A program made the translations under genes and the position numbers. A stretch of 64,000 bases of DNA from Rhodosorus marinus (Eukaryota > Rhodophyta > Stylonematophyceae > Stylonematales > Stylonemataceae): NCBI GenBank assembly GCA_029953675.1, contig JAMWBK010000004.1, positions 2,356,001 to 2,420,000 of the forward strand. Direction: 5' to 3'. Under the pieces are notes generated by a model that saw only the letters and a list, made by a program, of their open reading frames with translations, did no database searches and was not told where the DNA came from. This document shows, piece after piece, positions 54,733 through 64,000 of this stretch. The first letter of the stretch is position 1. Every line of letters begins with the position of its first letter.

Positions 54733-55620
54733 TTATAAGGTTACAGGAATATGAACTTCGTTAGTCTTCATAAAGGGAAGACAGAAGGGCGGGTTGTAGC
54801 CGGCCATTGTCCACTTGGAGGCATCCGCCTGAATGTGCATTTCTTCGAGCTTCTTGTTCAGCTCCTCCATCTTTGCCCGTGAGCTCTCAGTGCTGAGGTT
54901 TCCGCTGAAAACAATGACGGCTTCAACTCGCTCAGGCATCTCCGAGAGCTGAACCCTTGAGTCCGTAGGAGCAGGAGCTGTTTCGATAGTGTACTTGGCT
55001 GGGAGAAGGAATGACATGGTTCTTGCCCTGTTGATTGAGAATACGGTGAGTGATATTGATTAGAAAGAGAGCGCAATCAACCGTAAGGGCCATGATAGAC
55101 AAAAACAAAACACTTACTTGGACTCGTCCATCAATACTGGCGCCGTCATATCAACTGCTTCCGCACTCCGCTCGGTCTTGTCCGTCATCATCACAGGTCC
55201 AGTCATCGCAATTTTCTCGCTCTGCCTCGCGGTCGCTTCCATGATCACCGGTCCTGTCATTGCAATCTTCTCGCCCTTTGCCTCTTGGTTGGGTTCCATC
55301 AGAACAGGTGCGGTCATATCAACTCCAGACTTTCCGACGTTCTCAGGCTTGCTGAAAACTCCAATATACCGCGCCAGGATACCAAACGCAATGCCCTCAA
55401 ACTTCTTCCCCTTCACATCGCCGAGACTAGACGCAGACACTGTCGCAGCTACCTGAGACGGGTACCTCCGAATCTCAATACCATTCTCCTGCTTCAGCAC
55501 TTCGTGTTTCGGAGTCTCCACATCAATTCTTCCAAAAACTATACCCATGCTTGTATTATTCACTAAGACGACCAATCCTACCAACGCACCCACTCCGATC
55601 AGTACCGTCTTGATCTTCAT
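54733..55620 (-). CDS. SOUL-type haem-binding protein, 265 aa
   Basis: Exons 55620-55118 and 55027-54733 (intron 90 nt, phase 2 through a Lys codon). Residues 1-30 hold one hydrophobic segment (VLIGVGALVGLVVLV), a signal anchor or organelle import signal. The SOUL domain starts VETPKHEVLKQENGIEIRRY, the typical HEVL...EIR motif, and ends with GYNPPFCLPFMKTNEV, the usual G-Y-x-P-P ending. SOUL/HBP proteins bind haem or tetrapyrroles and may carry them in plastid, cytosol or vesicles. Odd point: the loop after YIGVF contains four M-T-(A/G)-P-V-x-M units at about 99-108, 118-127, 136-145 and 156-164, where relatives usually have one or two. SFLLPAKYTIETAP follows the splice. Confidence 0.9.
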
Positions 55621-57613
55621 TCAGCTTGTTTATATCCTTTCGATGCCTCCACACAAAGTACGAAGGAGCGTTGATTTCAACCTTTGGCCCTGTTCTTGTT
55701 CACTGCCTTCCACTAAATCCTCCTAGCCACGATACAAACCTTCTAATCAACTCCTCACCGCGTCCTCCTTTTAATCGTCACCCCTATGTTCTTTTGCCAT
55801 TTCCAGTTGCAATAGTTCTCGACCGCAAAACAATGTCTGGCGGAACTCTAGTGATCGCATTCGGTTTCTGGAAGGCGCGGAAGCTACTACTAGAAGATGA
55901 ATCAAAGGTATAATGAGGATGGACTGTATGCACTCGGTTAGCTAGTGGTGTGGATAGCTTATCTTCTGTTCTGGGCACTGCGCTTCGTTGTCCATATTCC
56001 GCGCTCCGGTGAACAAGAATGTAGCCAAACTTCGGGGACAAAACCGAGAGGGCAGATTGCTGATGTAGAAAGTTACGTGATCACGATTTACGTAGGAAGA
56101 CAGTGGCTCAGGCTTGTAATGAGGTTAGCGAGCAGGCTAGTCTATTCAACCGTCATCGCTTCCCCGCTCCTTGGGATGCGGCAGTGAGCATGCCGCGCGG
56201 CAGCGTCATCGAATCGGGGAGCCAAAAAACCGAATAGATTCCCAGCTGTATGCTTTTCAACCTGCTTCGCGAATCTATCTCCATGCTTCCTTTCGCTCGG
56301 GAAACACGCCGTGGTGTTCCGATCCAATCCAAAGTCTAGGGGACAGAGGGAGGGAGTGGGGTTGTCCAACTTCGCCGATTCGGATTGATACGTTTTCGAT
56401 GCTGTGAATTAGACACAGAGAGCCTGCGACTGTCAGGATCGATACAAAGATGATTCCCTCCGTTCATGAAGTTAGAAGGGAAAAATACTTCAGTGCCTTC
56501 ACTGCTTCACTCTCAGCTCAACCCAACTAAAACTAGCGACCCTCAATTTGCTTCAGGGTTAATTTTATATACATTCCTATTGGCCAAGAAAGAGCTCCTG
56601 TCAGCCACCCATTGAAACCTTTGAGGCAATCCCATCCCCTACTGAATGCATAGTTTTATACGATAAATGCAGCCAATAGAAGAGTGATTTTGCAAACTTA
56701 CTGGAATAAAGAGTCATAAAGCCTTTTAATTGGTTATTGATACCGTAATTAAGATTCACACTAGTTGATTTATCGATGTTAGTATTCTTAGTATTCGCTA
56801 CTATTTACTATTGTGTACTAAGTAATTGATTGATCCTCTGTACATCCGTCCAGGGCGTGACATGGAAGGTTCAGTTGAGGCCGGGGGGATGCCAGTGAGG
56901 GTATGGGCCTTGCAGAGTGGAGAAATCTAAGGTAATTTAACTGTATTTAGACCTTGATTTACTTGGATCGAACGGCAGGTGGGTTTGTGTACCCGAACGG
57001 AACCCATGGCCACAAACTTTTGGGCGAAATCTCGATTTGCTTTGTTTATTCATTGTCTGTGTCGACCTGCTTCGACGCCTGGAAAGGGATGCACGCGTTC
57101 AGTTGCGATCTAATTCCCCGTCCTCTCTGTGATCTATGGGTGCATCATAAAAGCGATCCGCGCAGCAAGAGTCACCCTCGGCTGTGGCCAAAGGAAAAAA
57201 AACAGCCGGGGGAAGCTCCCAAAAGCCTTTTCTCATCAATGCAATCAGGCCCGAAGCCTCTCACTCCTCGACAAAACGTAGTGAGCCGAGAAAAAAATGT
57301 CACGCCAAAAAAAGAACACCAGATCAACCGAACATCGTTTCACCCCAACTTGAAACTATGGTGTGGCTCACGCAACAAAAAAATCATAGTGGTTGCTCTT
57401 CTTGTCGCAGTTGCAGAGGACCGCATTGAAGTCTAAATCACAATGACCGTTAGGCACTGATCAACGGATAACACGTTTATTGAAATCCCAGATGGCATCT
57501 CTCCATGTGTGCGTGATCGGCTATTTGAGGGCATCTCCTCGCCGCAGAAGCTCCCTGCTCGGGGGAAAGGGCATGAGAGTGCTGAGGACTGCGGTTCAAA
57601 CAAAATATCTGAA
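55621..57613. other. intergenic region
   Basis: 55621-55800 is C-rich on plus (leader of the SOUL gene). 55833-56187 holds a doubtful small gene (separate entry). 56520-56950 is AT-rich. A frame at 56954-57436 has no domain. The leader of the alpha/beta-hydrolase gene is not distinctive. Confidence 0.5.
55833..56187 (+). CDS. possible small membrane protein, 106 aa (very uncertain)
   Basis: ATG at 55833 (MSGGTLVIAFGFWKARKLLL) can be joined by an unusually short 34-nt GT-AG intron (55908-55941) to a frame that continues LVVWIAYLLFWALRFVVHIP, one strong hydrophobic helix, then a polar tail. Without the splice the first frame ends at 55913. No family is recognised and the intron would be about half the usual length. 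Confidence 0.2.
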
Positions 57614-58576
57614 ATGAACATGGGATTTGTTGCTGGAAGTCCGAGAGTCGGTAGTGGAGCAGGGCCTCGTCGATCTTCAATATGTGGGTTGGTGAAGGAG
57701 GTCCAGGGAAGTACCCCGTACACACTTTGCTCGAGTGGCTACAATGTTGACGTTGCGCTTCTACTGATCCATCCCATCGGAGTGGGGCTGAGCAGAAGGT
57801 ATTGGAGGAAGTTTCTCGGTGACTATGACGGAGCAACATCGACTGTCGATGTTTATGCGCCGGATTTGATCGGATGCGGCGAAAATAAGAAGGCTAAAGG
57901 GAGGATTTCTCTTGATATGATCTGTGATGATCTTGAAACATTCATAGAGGAGGAGATCAAGAAACCTGTCATACTCTTGTCAGAGGGTGCACTGGCTGGA
58001 GCGACAATTGAGCTCGCTGCGCGTTTAGAAGGCAGAGGACTTCGCGGAGTAATTCTGAGCACACCTCCGGCGATACAGTTTTTCTCCATCGGCGTCAACA
58101 AAGCGATTGCCACAGCGTCTTGGACATTCTTTTCATCTCCATTAGGCGTGTTGCTATTCTACTATGTTCGGCGAAGAGAGTTCCTCAAAAATTTTACGGA
58201 GAAAAATCTATTTACTGGGAAGGCAGACGAAGACTGGCTTGATGATCTCGAGGGTGACGCCAAGGACATCAGAGGAAGATGGGCTGTATTCTCGTTTCTC
58301 GCCAGCGAATGGAGAAAAGACTTTCGCCCAAAAATGGCCCAAATTGAGAGCCCAACACTGATGATTCTTGGCGACCAGATCAAAATAATTTCGAATTCCA
58401 CGTTCCAGGATTCTGTGGAAAAGAGATTCGACAATTACGGCGAGTACATTTCCAATTTGGAACGTAAGGTTATTCCCGGAGCAAACACTCTGACCTATGA
58501 GAATTCACAGAGCGTTGCCGTGGAAGTGAAGCGTTTCGCTGGTGAAATTGCGACTCGATCAGCTGCTGGTTGCTAG
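57614..58576 (+). CDS. plastid alpha/beta-hydrolase-fold protein lacking the catalytic triad, 320 aa
   Basis: Single exon. The start at 57614 (MNMGFVAGSPRVGSGAGPRR) gives a plastid-type leader; earlier in-frame ATGs are not needed. The fold is recognisable: LLLIHPIGVGLSRRYW (HG-x-x loop), VDVYAPDLIGCGEN, VILLSEGALAGATIELAARL (nucleophile elbow), LMILGDQIKI and IPGANTLTYE near the end. In plastid relatives these read G-x-S-x-G, a catalytic Asp, and a His before the last helix. Here the elbow Ser is Gly, and the acid and His positions are Gln and Asn-Thr-Leu. It is thus probably a pseudoenzyme, for instance a binding or structural protein. Its stop overlaps the stop of the convergent M16-like gene by 18 bases. 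Confidence 0.85.
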   Translation: MNMGFVAGSPRVGSGAGPRRSSICGLVKEVQGSTPYTLCSSGYNVDVALLLIHPIGVGLSRRYWRKFLGDYDGATSTVDVYAPDLIGCGENKKAKGRISLDMICDDLETFIEEEIKKPVILLSEGALAGATIELAARLEGRGLRGVILSTPPAIQFFSIGVNKAIATASWTFFSSPLGVLLFYYVRRREFLKNFTEKNLFTGKADEDWLDDLEGDAKDIRGRWAVFSFLASEWRKDFRPKMAQIESPTLMILGDQIKIISNSTFQDSVEKRFDNYGEYISNLERKVIPGANTLTYENSQSVAVEVKRFAGEIATRSAAGC

Positions 58577-60100
58577 ACCTCCAGGGGGCGGCGGAATTTT
58601 GATATCGCAAGGGACGACGGTGTAGCCAGCTGCCTTCAGCGCCGGCTCAACTTTTGATTGGTTTGCGACGATGAGGTAAATGAGGTCATCCTCGCGAATT
58701 CTGTAACTGCTAGCCTGCAACACGGCCTGGGAACTGACACCCCGGATTCCAGATAGATACTTCTCAGCGAAATCTGGCGGGTAGCCGTAGAACTCATACT
58801 TGATGATTCTTCCCAGAACCTCTTCTGGACTTGTAAAGTTGAAAACGAAAGAATTCAGCGTACTGTCCTTTGCGTACTTGAGGTCATCATCGCTGATCTC
58901 AGTTTCGTCCAGGCCTTTCATAGTATCGACCAGCTTTGAGAGAAAGTCAACGAGCTGTTTCCCGTCAGCAGAGCTAGTTTCCCCACCAGCAAGAAACACC
59001 CCAGGGTGGTCATATGCAGGATACCACTGCCCGAAAACCGAGTAGGCAAGGCCCTCCTTGGAGCGCACTTCATTGAACAAGCGTCCACCGAGGCCGTTGA
59101 GGAGTTGGTTGATGACCTCCAACGCAAAATAGTCGGGGTCATCCAAACGTCCGCCGAGGGTTGCCGCTCGAACATAGGACTGAGAAAGTTCCTTTTTGTC
59201 AGCTATGTAGACGGTACCACGCAGGCTCTCCAATCTCTCCTTGTCAACAGCGGGTACTTCAAATTTGGGCTTTTCTTCGGTCGGCGCCCAGTCCTCGCCA
59301 AAGTAGTTTTCCACCTGCTTCATCATGTCATCAGATTTGAAATTGCCTACAATAGCAATAGTCGCATTGTTTGGAACAGCTCGCTTCAGGTAAAATCCTT
59401 GTAGATCGCTCCGCTCTATAGACGATATGGTCGAGTACTCCATGCTTCTCCCGTACTTAGAGTTCGGACCGTAGACGAGCTTGACAATCTCACGGCGTGC
59501 GATTTCGTTGGGGTCATCATTCCTCCGTGCAATGCCGCCGAACGCTTGGCTTTTTGCCAGAGCTAATTTCTCATCCGGAAAAAGAGGAGTTCTGATCAAG
59601 CGTTGATAAGTTGGCAGAACCGATTCCAGATCTTCAGATAGACAGGAAAATGCCACGCTGAAAGAGGACGGGTCGGCACTTGCTCCCACGAATGCGGCTC
59701 TCTCTGCTAGAAAATCGTCAAGTTGGTATCCAGGGAGTTCCTCCGTACCACCAGATCGAAGAACAGACGCCGTGACAGCCGCCAGTCCGGTTTTGCCCTC
59801 AGGTTCACTCCTAGATCCCCCCCGAAAAGTGATCGTACCACCGACAAGCGGCACTTCATGATCTTCCATCAGGTATACAACCAGCCCGTTGTTGAGCTTG
59901 TGCTTTGTATAGCTCGGATAAGTCACGTTCTTAACCGGAGGAAATTCCAGCTTGTCAAGGGCCAATGCAAGTCCAGTCGGCTCAAAAAGAGCCCATACCG
60001 CAGCAGTAGCCAGTGAAATGGCCACTTTCGGGACACACGCAAAACACAGATCGCTGCGCTCTCTGCTCTCGATACATACTCGCCTGGATCCCAACCCCAT
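58559..60100 (-). CDS. M16 (processing-peptidase-like) protein without zinc motif, probably plastid, 513 aa
   Basis: Single exon. Starting at 60100 gives MGLGSRRVCIESRERSDLC, then a hydrophobic stretch AISLATAAVWALFEPTGLALA ending in A-x-A, so a bipartite leader to the thylakoid lumen is possible; an in-frame ATG at 60151 is an alternative. The M16 fold is clear: NGLVVYLMEDHEVPLVGGTI, RGGSRSEPEGKTGLAAVTAS, NATIAIVGNF, and in the second half LLNGLGGRLFNEVRSKEGLA with Tyr, the substrate-holding R/Y pair. The HxxEH zinc motif, expected where GLAAVTAS stands, is absent, as in the non-catalytic partner of bacterial M16B pairs. It may work with an active M16 partner elsewhere. It overlaps the convergent hydrolase-like gene by 18 bases at the 3' ends. 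Confidence 0.9.
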   Translation of the reverse strand: MGLGSRRVCIESRERSDLCFACVPKVAISLATAAVWALFEPTGLALALDKLEFPPVKNVTYPSYTKHKLNNGLVVYLMEDHEVPLVGGTITFRGGSRSEPEGKTGLAAVTASVLRSGGTEELPGYQLDDFLAERAAFVGASADPSSFSVAFSCLSEDLESVLPTYQRLIRTPLFPDEKLALAKSQAFGGIARRNDDPNEIARREIVKLVYGPNSKYGRSMEYSTISSIERSDLQGFYLKRAVPNNATIAIVGNFKSDDMMKQVENYFGEDWAPTEEKPKFEVPAVDKERLESLRGTVYIADKKELSQSYVRAATLGGRLDDPDYFALEVINQLLNGLGGRLFNEVRSKEGLAYSVFGQWYPAYDHPGVFLAGGETSSADGKQLVDFLSKLVDTMKGLDETEISDDDLKYAKDSTLNSFVFNFTSPEEVLGRIIKYEFYGYPPDFAEKYLSGIRGVSSQAVLQASSYRIREDDLIYLIVANQSKVEPALKAAGYTVVPCDIKIPPPPGGLATSS

Positions 60101-61381
60101 TGTTCGATACACGAAACCACAGCAGCAATCCGGGAAAACAAAACAGAACACCTTTCCAAAAACAGAAACCTCTCAAAGCTACCTCCCTAAATCCCAAAAA
60201 CTCTTCGTCCAGTCCATACACGATCGCCAAAACTAGATCGCTACCAAAAATTCAGACCCAATTCATCCTTTTCCAAAAAAGCCAGACGGAACCCCCCACC
60301 AAACGCTCCGGTGAACCCTCTTCAACACCTTTTCGATGATTAGATCCATTTATCACCATGGCCAAGAGATTTATTCATTTTACAAATAAAAAAGGATAAA
60401 ATCTAAAAATGATTGAATCACTTCCGTTTATACCTTTTCGGCTAAAAGCGAATGGGACAAAATGTCCCATACGGAATGGGACACCTGGGACGGCGACCTT
60501 CTAAGGTGAAATCCGTGAAAAAAAGAAATTGGTGCTTTTTTTATGGCGAAGATGGTTTGCGGATTTTTGGACAGTTTGGACGGGTTTTGAGAATGAGGGC
60601 CTTTTTAGAGTCGGAGTTTTTCTGGGTGAGGGCGGGGAAGAGAGAGAGGTTCTGTGGATGTGGAAGCTGGTAGACGACTGTGGACTTTTTTGCTTTTGGT
60701 GGTTAGAGTGTTATTGAATAAAGTACTGTTAGAGTAGTGGGTGCTGTTGTTAGGAGCTTTTTTTTGCCTCTTCCTTGTGGTGTTTGTCTTTGGGCTCAGA
60801 TAGATAAGGAGCTGGGACGATTGAGGTATTGTTTACGCGGTATCATCCCTATTTCGGATCAGAGAAAACCTTTGGCACTGACAAAGTGGCTTTATTCCAC
60901 AACCCCAGACTAGGAGTGGTTTCGTCGTATGCGAGGTCGCTCGTTTGAGGGCGCTGACCGGTGCTTAACACAGGTATACAGTTGCGCTGGAGAAGGTCAG
61001 GCTTGAGTGAGCAGTACTTGGAAGCAGAAGATGGCTATTGAATTGGCTGAAAGGGGGAGAAGAGAAAATTGAATTTTGAGTTTGAAAGTCATAGTGGTAT
61101 AGCTTGAGAGTGTCATTGGTCTTCAGACTTGAACAAAGTTTAGCTTTCGATCTGCGCTTGGCTTCTCAGAGGATTTGGTGTTGTTCAGAGGATGTTTGCA
61201 GAGCCGGAAAGATGATGCGGGTACTATCTCCGGTGTGAGGGAAGAGATATGGTGGAGGATGGTAGTAGTTCGGATGAACTGAAAATGTAGTTCAGAAGTG
61301 TGTTTTGTGGCTGGTAGTTATAGGTTGTGGGGAGGTTTCACTTGCTGGGAGACCGTTCGTTTGGGGTAGAAGGAGTGTACA
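60101..61381. other. divergent intergenic region
   Basis: 60150-60340 is C/A-rich on plus (leader of the M16 gene). 60350-60430 is AT-rich. 60500-61380 is G-rich on plus, the leader of the p44 gene. No gene in between. Confidence 0.55.
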
Positions 61382-63188
61382 ATGTCACGGAGGCAGCTTG
61401 ATATAGACAAGGACGATGAGTTCACACGAGAAGAGCAGGAGGCGAAGAAGAAAAAGGGATATGCATGGGAATCTCAGGATCGGTCGTGGGAGAGGATTCA
61501 GGAAGATGAGAGTGGGAGGTATCATCGAGGGAACGTTACTCGACCTCCTGAGTGAATGGTACCATCTTTTATTCCTAACGTATTTGGGCACGTCTGTTTT
61601 TTGTTTATGGCAGAATCCGGGCGGTTGGCGCCGTTGACCCTGCGACGAGGAGGCAACGCCGACAAGCGTTAATACCGGGAATCAAGCGGGGCATTGTGAG
61701 ATACGCAGTTCTCGCAATCGACGCCTCGGAAAGCATGAACGACTCTGATATGAAACCGTCTAGAGGGATTGCTGTGCTTACGATCTGCGAGCAGTTCGTC
61801 CAGGAGTTTTTTGAGCAGAATCCAATTGCACATTTGGCGATTGTCGCCACATTTCGAGGTTCCGCCACACAGGTAGCGGCCATTGGGTCAAGTCCGCAAG
61901 CGCTTTGTTCGGAATTGTCAAGTGAGTTGTCTACCTTAGCCATTCCCCTCTCGACCACCTTAATGCTCAGAAGCTAGCACTTTTTTTTCTTTAGCAATGG
62001 CCGAGAAGGCTTCCTTCAGAGGAGAAGCGTCCTTGCAGAACTTACTTGAATTATCGAAGGCCATTTTGGATCCTGTTCCACCCTACGGTAGCAAGGAGGT
62101 GATAATAGTTTTCAGCTCGCTGTCGACTACAGATCCTGGCGATATAAAGGCTACAACCAACAGCCTCAAAGAAAACGGAATTCGGTGCTCGATTGTCGGC
62201 CTCGCAGCTGAAGTTTACATTTTGCGACAAGTCTGTAAGAAGACGGGAGTATGTCGTCTTCACCCTGTTCGTGTAGTTCATAACAGAGTGATTGCTTGAA
62301 GCTAACTGTTTATCCCGTTCACGCGTGTTCGCAAACAGGGAGAGTATCATGTAGCTACCAACGAAGAGCATTTCCACGAGCTTGTGAATGCACACGTTCC
62401 TCCTCCGCCACTTGCTTCTGACACTCTGAAAGCCTCTCTCGTGGAAATGGGTTTCCCCAAGCTCAAAGTAGGATCCCGCGGACATGTGAGTGCGAGAGTA
62501 GTGTTGGGTCCTATCGAACGTGTCTCATCCGAAATTTCATCGCACAGGTCCTGAAATCACCGAGACAGTACTTTGACGTGAACGTTAATCTCAAGGGGGG
62601 ACGAACCTCTGGAAAAATTGGTTATGAATGCCCGAGATGCGGTGTAAGTTGTGAAGACCGAACTGTAGTGGCGAGGAGGGGCATACCTTAGATGCACTGG
62701 ACTTGTGATCGCGAGCGTTTGTTTCTTGTACATGGCCTGCCTGCTTCAGGCATCGGTTTCGGTAGAAACACAATTTTGCACTGACACTGTGTGCTGACTT
62801 CACATGCGTTTTCTCGTAGTCGTGGCTGAACGATGTTCCAGTCGAATGTGTTCTTTGCGGGCTGACACTGATCACAAGCCCTCACCTGGCTCGATCGTAC
62901 CATCACCTGTTCCCAATTCCGGCCTTCAAAGATGTTACTCCGACTGATACCAGGTGAGAACTCTTCACGCTTGTCAAAAGCTCAAGGTCAAGACGTTAAC
63001 CCAACCCCTGTGCATCTCCATTGGACAGCGGAGCAACCCGATGTAAAGGCTGTTGCAAACGATTTTTAAGCGGCGATTCAAAAGCCCAATGTACATCCTG
63101 CAAGAACGTGTTCTGCGAAGAGTGTGATGTTTTCATTCACGATTCTCTTCACAATTGCCCAGGTTGCAACTCCATTGATCCAACTTGA
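61382..63188 (+). CDS. TFIIH core subunit p44 (GTF2H2/SSL1), 411 aa
   Basis: Seven exons: 61382-61518, 61614-61921, 61995-62248, 62339-62485, 62548-62643, 62820-62953 and 63029-63188; all phases agree. After an acidic/basic N-terminus ([19 protein letters not shown]) comes the VWA domain with [18 protein letters not shown] and the later [18 protein letters not shown]. Then MGFPKLK and a first zinc-binding pair in GYECPRCG, followed by [20 protein letters not shown] and LFPIPAF, and the C-terminal C4-RING-like domain ([37 protein letters not shown]). p44 activates the XPD helicase in transcription initiation and nucleotide excision repair in the nucleus. Length fits (human 395). Confidence 0.95.
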
Positions 63189-63824
63189 GGAACCAACCCT
63201 CAACCCAACCCCGATTGAATATCTTTAATTGGAAATGTTTAAATGATATATATAATAGAATTCCTCGCGAAGAACACGGATTCGGCTGCAGCCCCGTAAT
63301 TTACAGGAATATATTCTCTATCCACCAACCATGCTAAGTACCGGTAAGGATATCAGTCAATTGTTTTCGTGCTACCAATGAAGTTCGATCAAGGGTGAAC
63401 TACGCAATGAATCTTCCAATAATTCAGTAGATATTGGTCCGGACAGTCAATATTAGACTCTGAATAATGGTTTAAATTGATCTCTCCCAACGCTCGGGAA
63501 AAAAGGTTACCAATAGATTTTGCAAGAAGAATGCCAAGGGGTATATGGAAATTCCTGATTCCACAAATGAATTCAATTATGAAAATAAGTTTTAACTTAA
63601 ATTATGGAAAGAGGATATATTCACAGGGGTCTGTCCGTTGGTTGTTTCATGAGGTTGCTGGACTGGGATTGCTGAGATCGGGAAAGCAGAGTCTGGCCGG
63701 TGTTCGAGCGGTGTGGGTCTGTTGAAAGTGGTTTGCTAACAAGCTTGGGAGCGGTCGAGCTGGGGGGTGAAAAAAAGGCAGCCTAGTAGGTTTTGATCTC
63801 TGAAATTTCTTTTGTTTAGCATCG
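63189..63824. other. intergenic region
   Basis: AT-rich from about 63220 to 63620. From about 63640 the plus strand is G-rich, the leader of the following gene. No other gene. Confidence 0.55.
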
Positions 63825-64000
63825 ATGGCTTTCGTTTCTGGAGTAAGTGTAAACTGCACGCGGACAAATGGACGGTCCATCTGTTCGTCAAGGACTATGT
63901 TCCTGGGGAGTGGCCTACCGCGGGTGAGGGTGCAAACAGCTAGAAAATCAGCTGGCCAGACCACGATGCAGATGGAGAGGACGTTTATTGCGATTAAGCC
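63825..64000 (+). CDS. plastid nucleoside diphosphate kinase, N-terminal part (cut by window end)
   Basis: ATG at 63825. A plastid-type leader MAFVSGVSVNCTRTNGRS runs about 49 residues, rich in Ser, Thr and Arg, and is followed by MERTFIAIKP, the invariant start of nucleoside diphosphate kinases. The enzyme transfers the terminal phosphate from ATP to other nucleoside diphosphates through a phosphohistidine. The catalytic His lies beyond the window. Only 58 complete codons are visible, so identity rests on the leader-plus-MERTFIAIKP junction. Confidence 0.85.
   Translation, partial: MAFVSGVSVNCTRTNGRSICSSRTMFLGSGLPRVRVQTARKSAGQTTMQMERTFIAIK

Noticed and set aside
1-64000. Search for transposons, CRISPR arrays, rRNA and spliceosomal snRNA genes
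   Set aside because: No transposase, reverse transcriptase, spaced repeat array, rRNA segment or snRNA signature was recognised on either strand.

Overview
The window is nuclear DNA of a photosynthetic eukaryote, most likely a mesophilic red alga. Many genes are split by GT-AG introns, mostly 70-150 nt. One gene on the minus strand (42305-43288) encodes a phycoerythrin gamma subunit, a linker/chromophore protein known only from red algae. Several probable plastid proteins begin with a Met-(Ala)-(Ala/Gly)-Phe-(Val/Ile)-x-Gly type leader, consistent with the phenylalanine-marked transit peptides of red algae and glaucophytes. There are two tRNA genes. I saw no rRNA, recognisable transposon or CRISPR array. 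I cannot name the species.

Layout. 0-10 kb: a zinc finger/JmjC-like oxygenase, MO25 (LKB1 scaffold), a PTC7-like PP2C phosphatase, a small uncertain minus-strand gene, the GINS subunit PSF3 and a prolyl-4-hydroxylase-like oxygenase. 10-20 kb: a small mitochondrial-type membrane protein, a PH-domain protein, a basic probable plastid protein, the mitochondrial Rieske protein and an F-box plus LysM protein. 20-31 kb: a neutral-ceramidase-family protein, a protein with two IF2-N-like helical repeats, a PaaI-type thioesterase, an Era-type GTPase, tRNA-Gly(GCC), a diverged tandem duplication and tRNA-Pro(UGG). 31-43 kb: a 14-exon EDC4/Varicose-type decapping scaffold, alternative oxidase, a stand-alone CBM48 protein, LL-diaminopimelate aminotransferase and phycoerythrin gamma. 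43-64 kb: a secreted Cys-rich VWA protein, a large RS-repeat protein, a SOUL haem-binding protein, a plastid alpha/beta-hydrolase-like protein whose stop overlaps that of a convergent M16-peptidase-like gene, TFIIH subunit p44, and the start of a plastid nucleoside diphosphate kinase cut by the window edge.

The genes do not form an operon or single pathway. They are a normal eukaryotic mixture: DNA replication (PSF3), transcription/repair (p44), mRNA decay (EDC4), mitochondrial electron transport (Rieske, AOX), plastid light harvesting and lysine synthesis (gamma subunit, DapL), and signalling (MO25, PP2C, PH, F-box). Intergenic regions are AT-rich, while the few hundred bases before many starts are G- or G+T-rich on the sense strand. 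The most unusual items are the convergent overlap of two genes that both look like catalytically dead enzymes, the F-box/LysM fusion, the twofold repeat in phycoerythrin gamma, a 26-bp-stem hairpin at 1547-1603, and a diverged ~300 bp tandem duplication between the tRNA genes. Exon boundaries were chosen by reading frame, splice signals and family conservation, and none has transcript support here.
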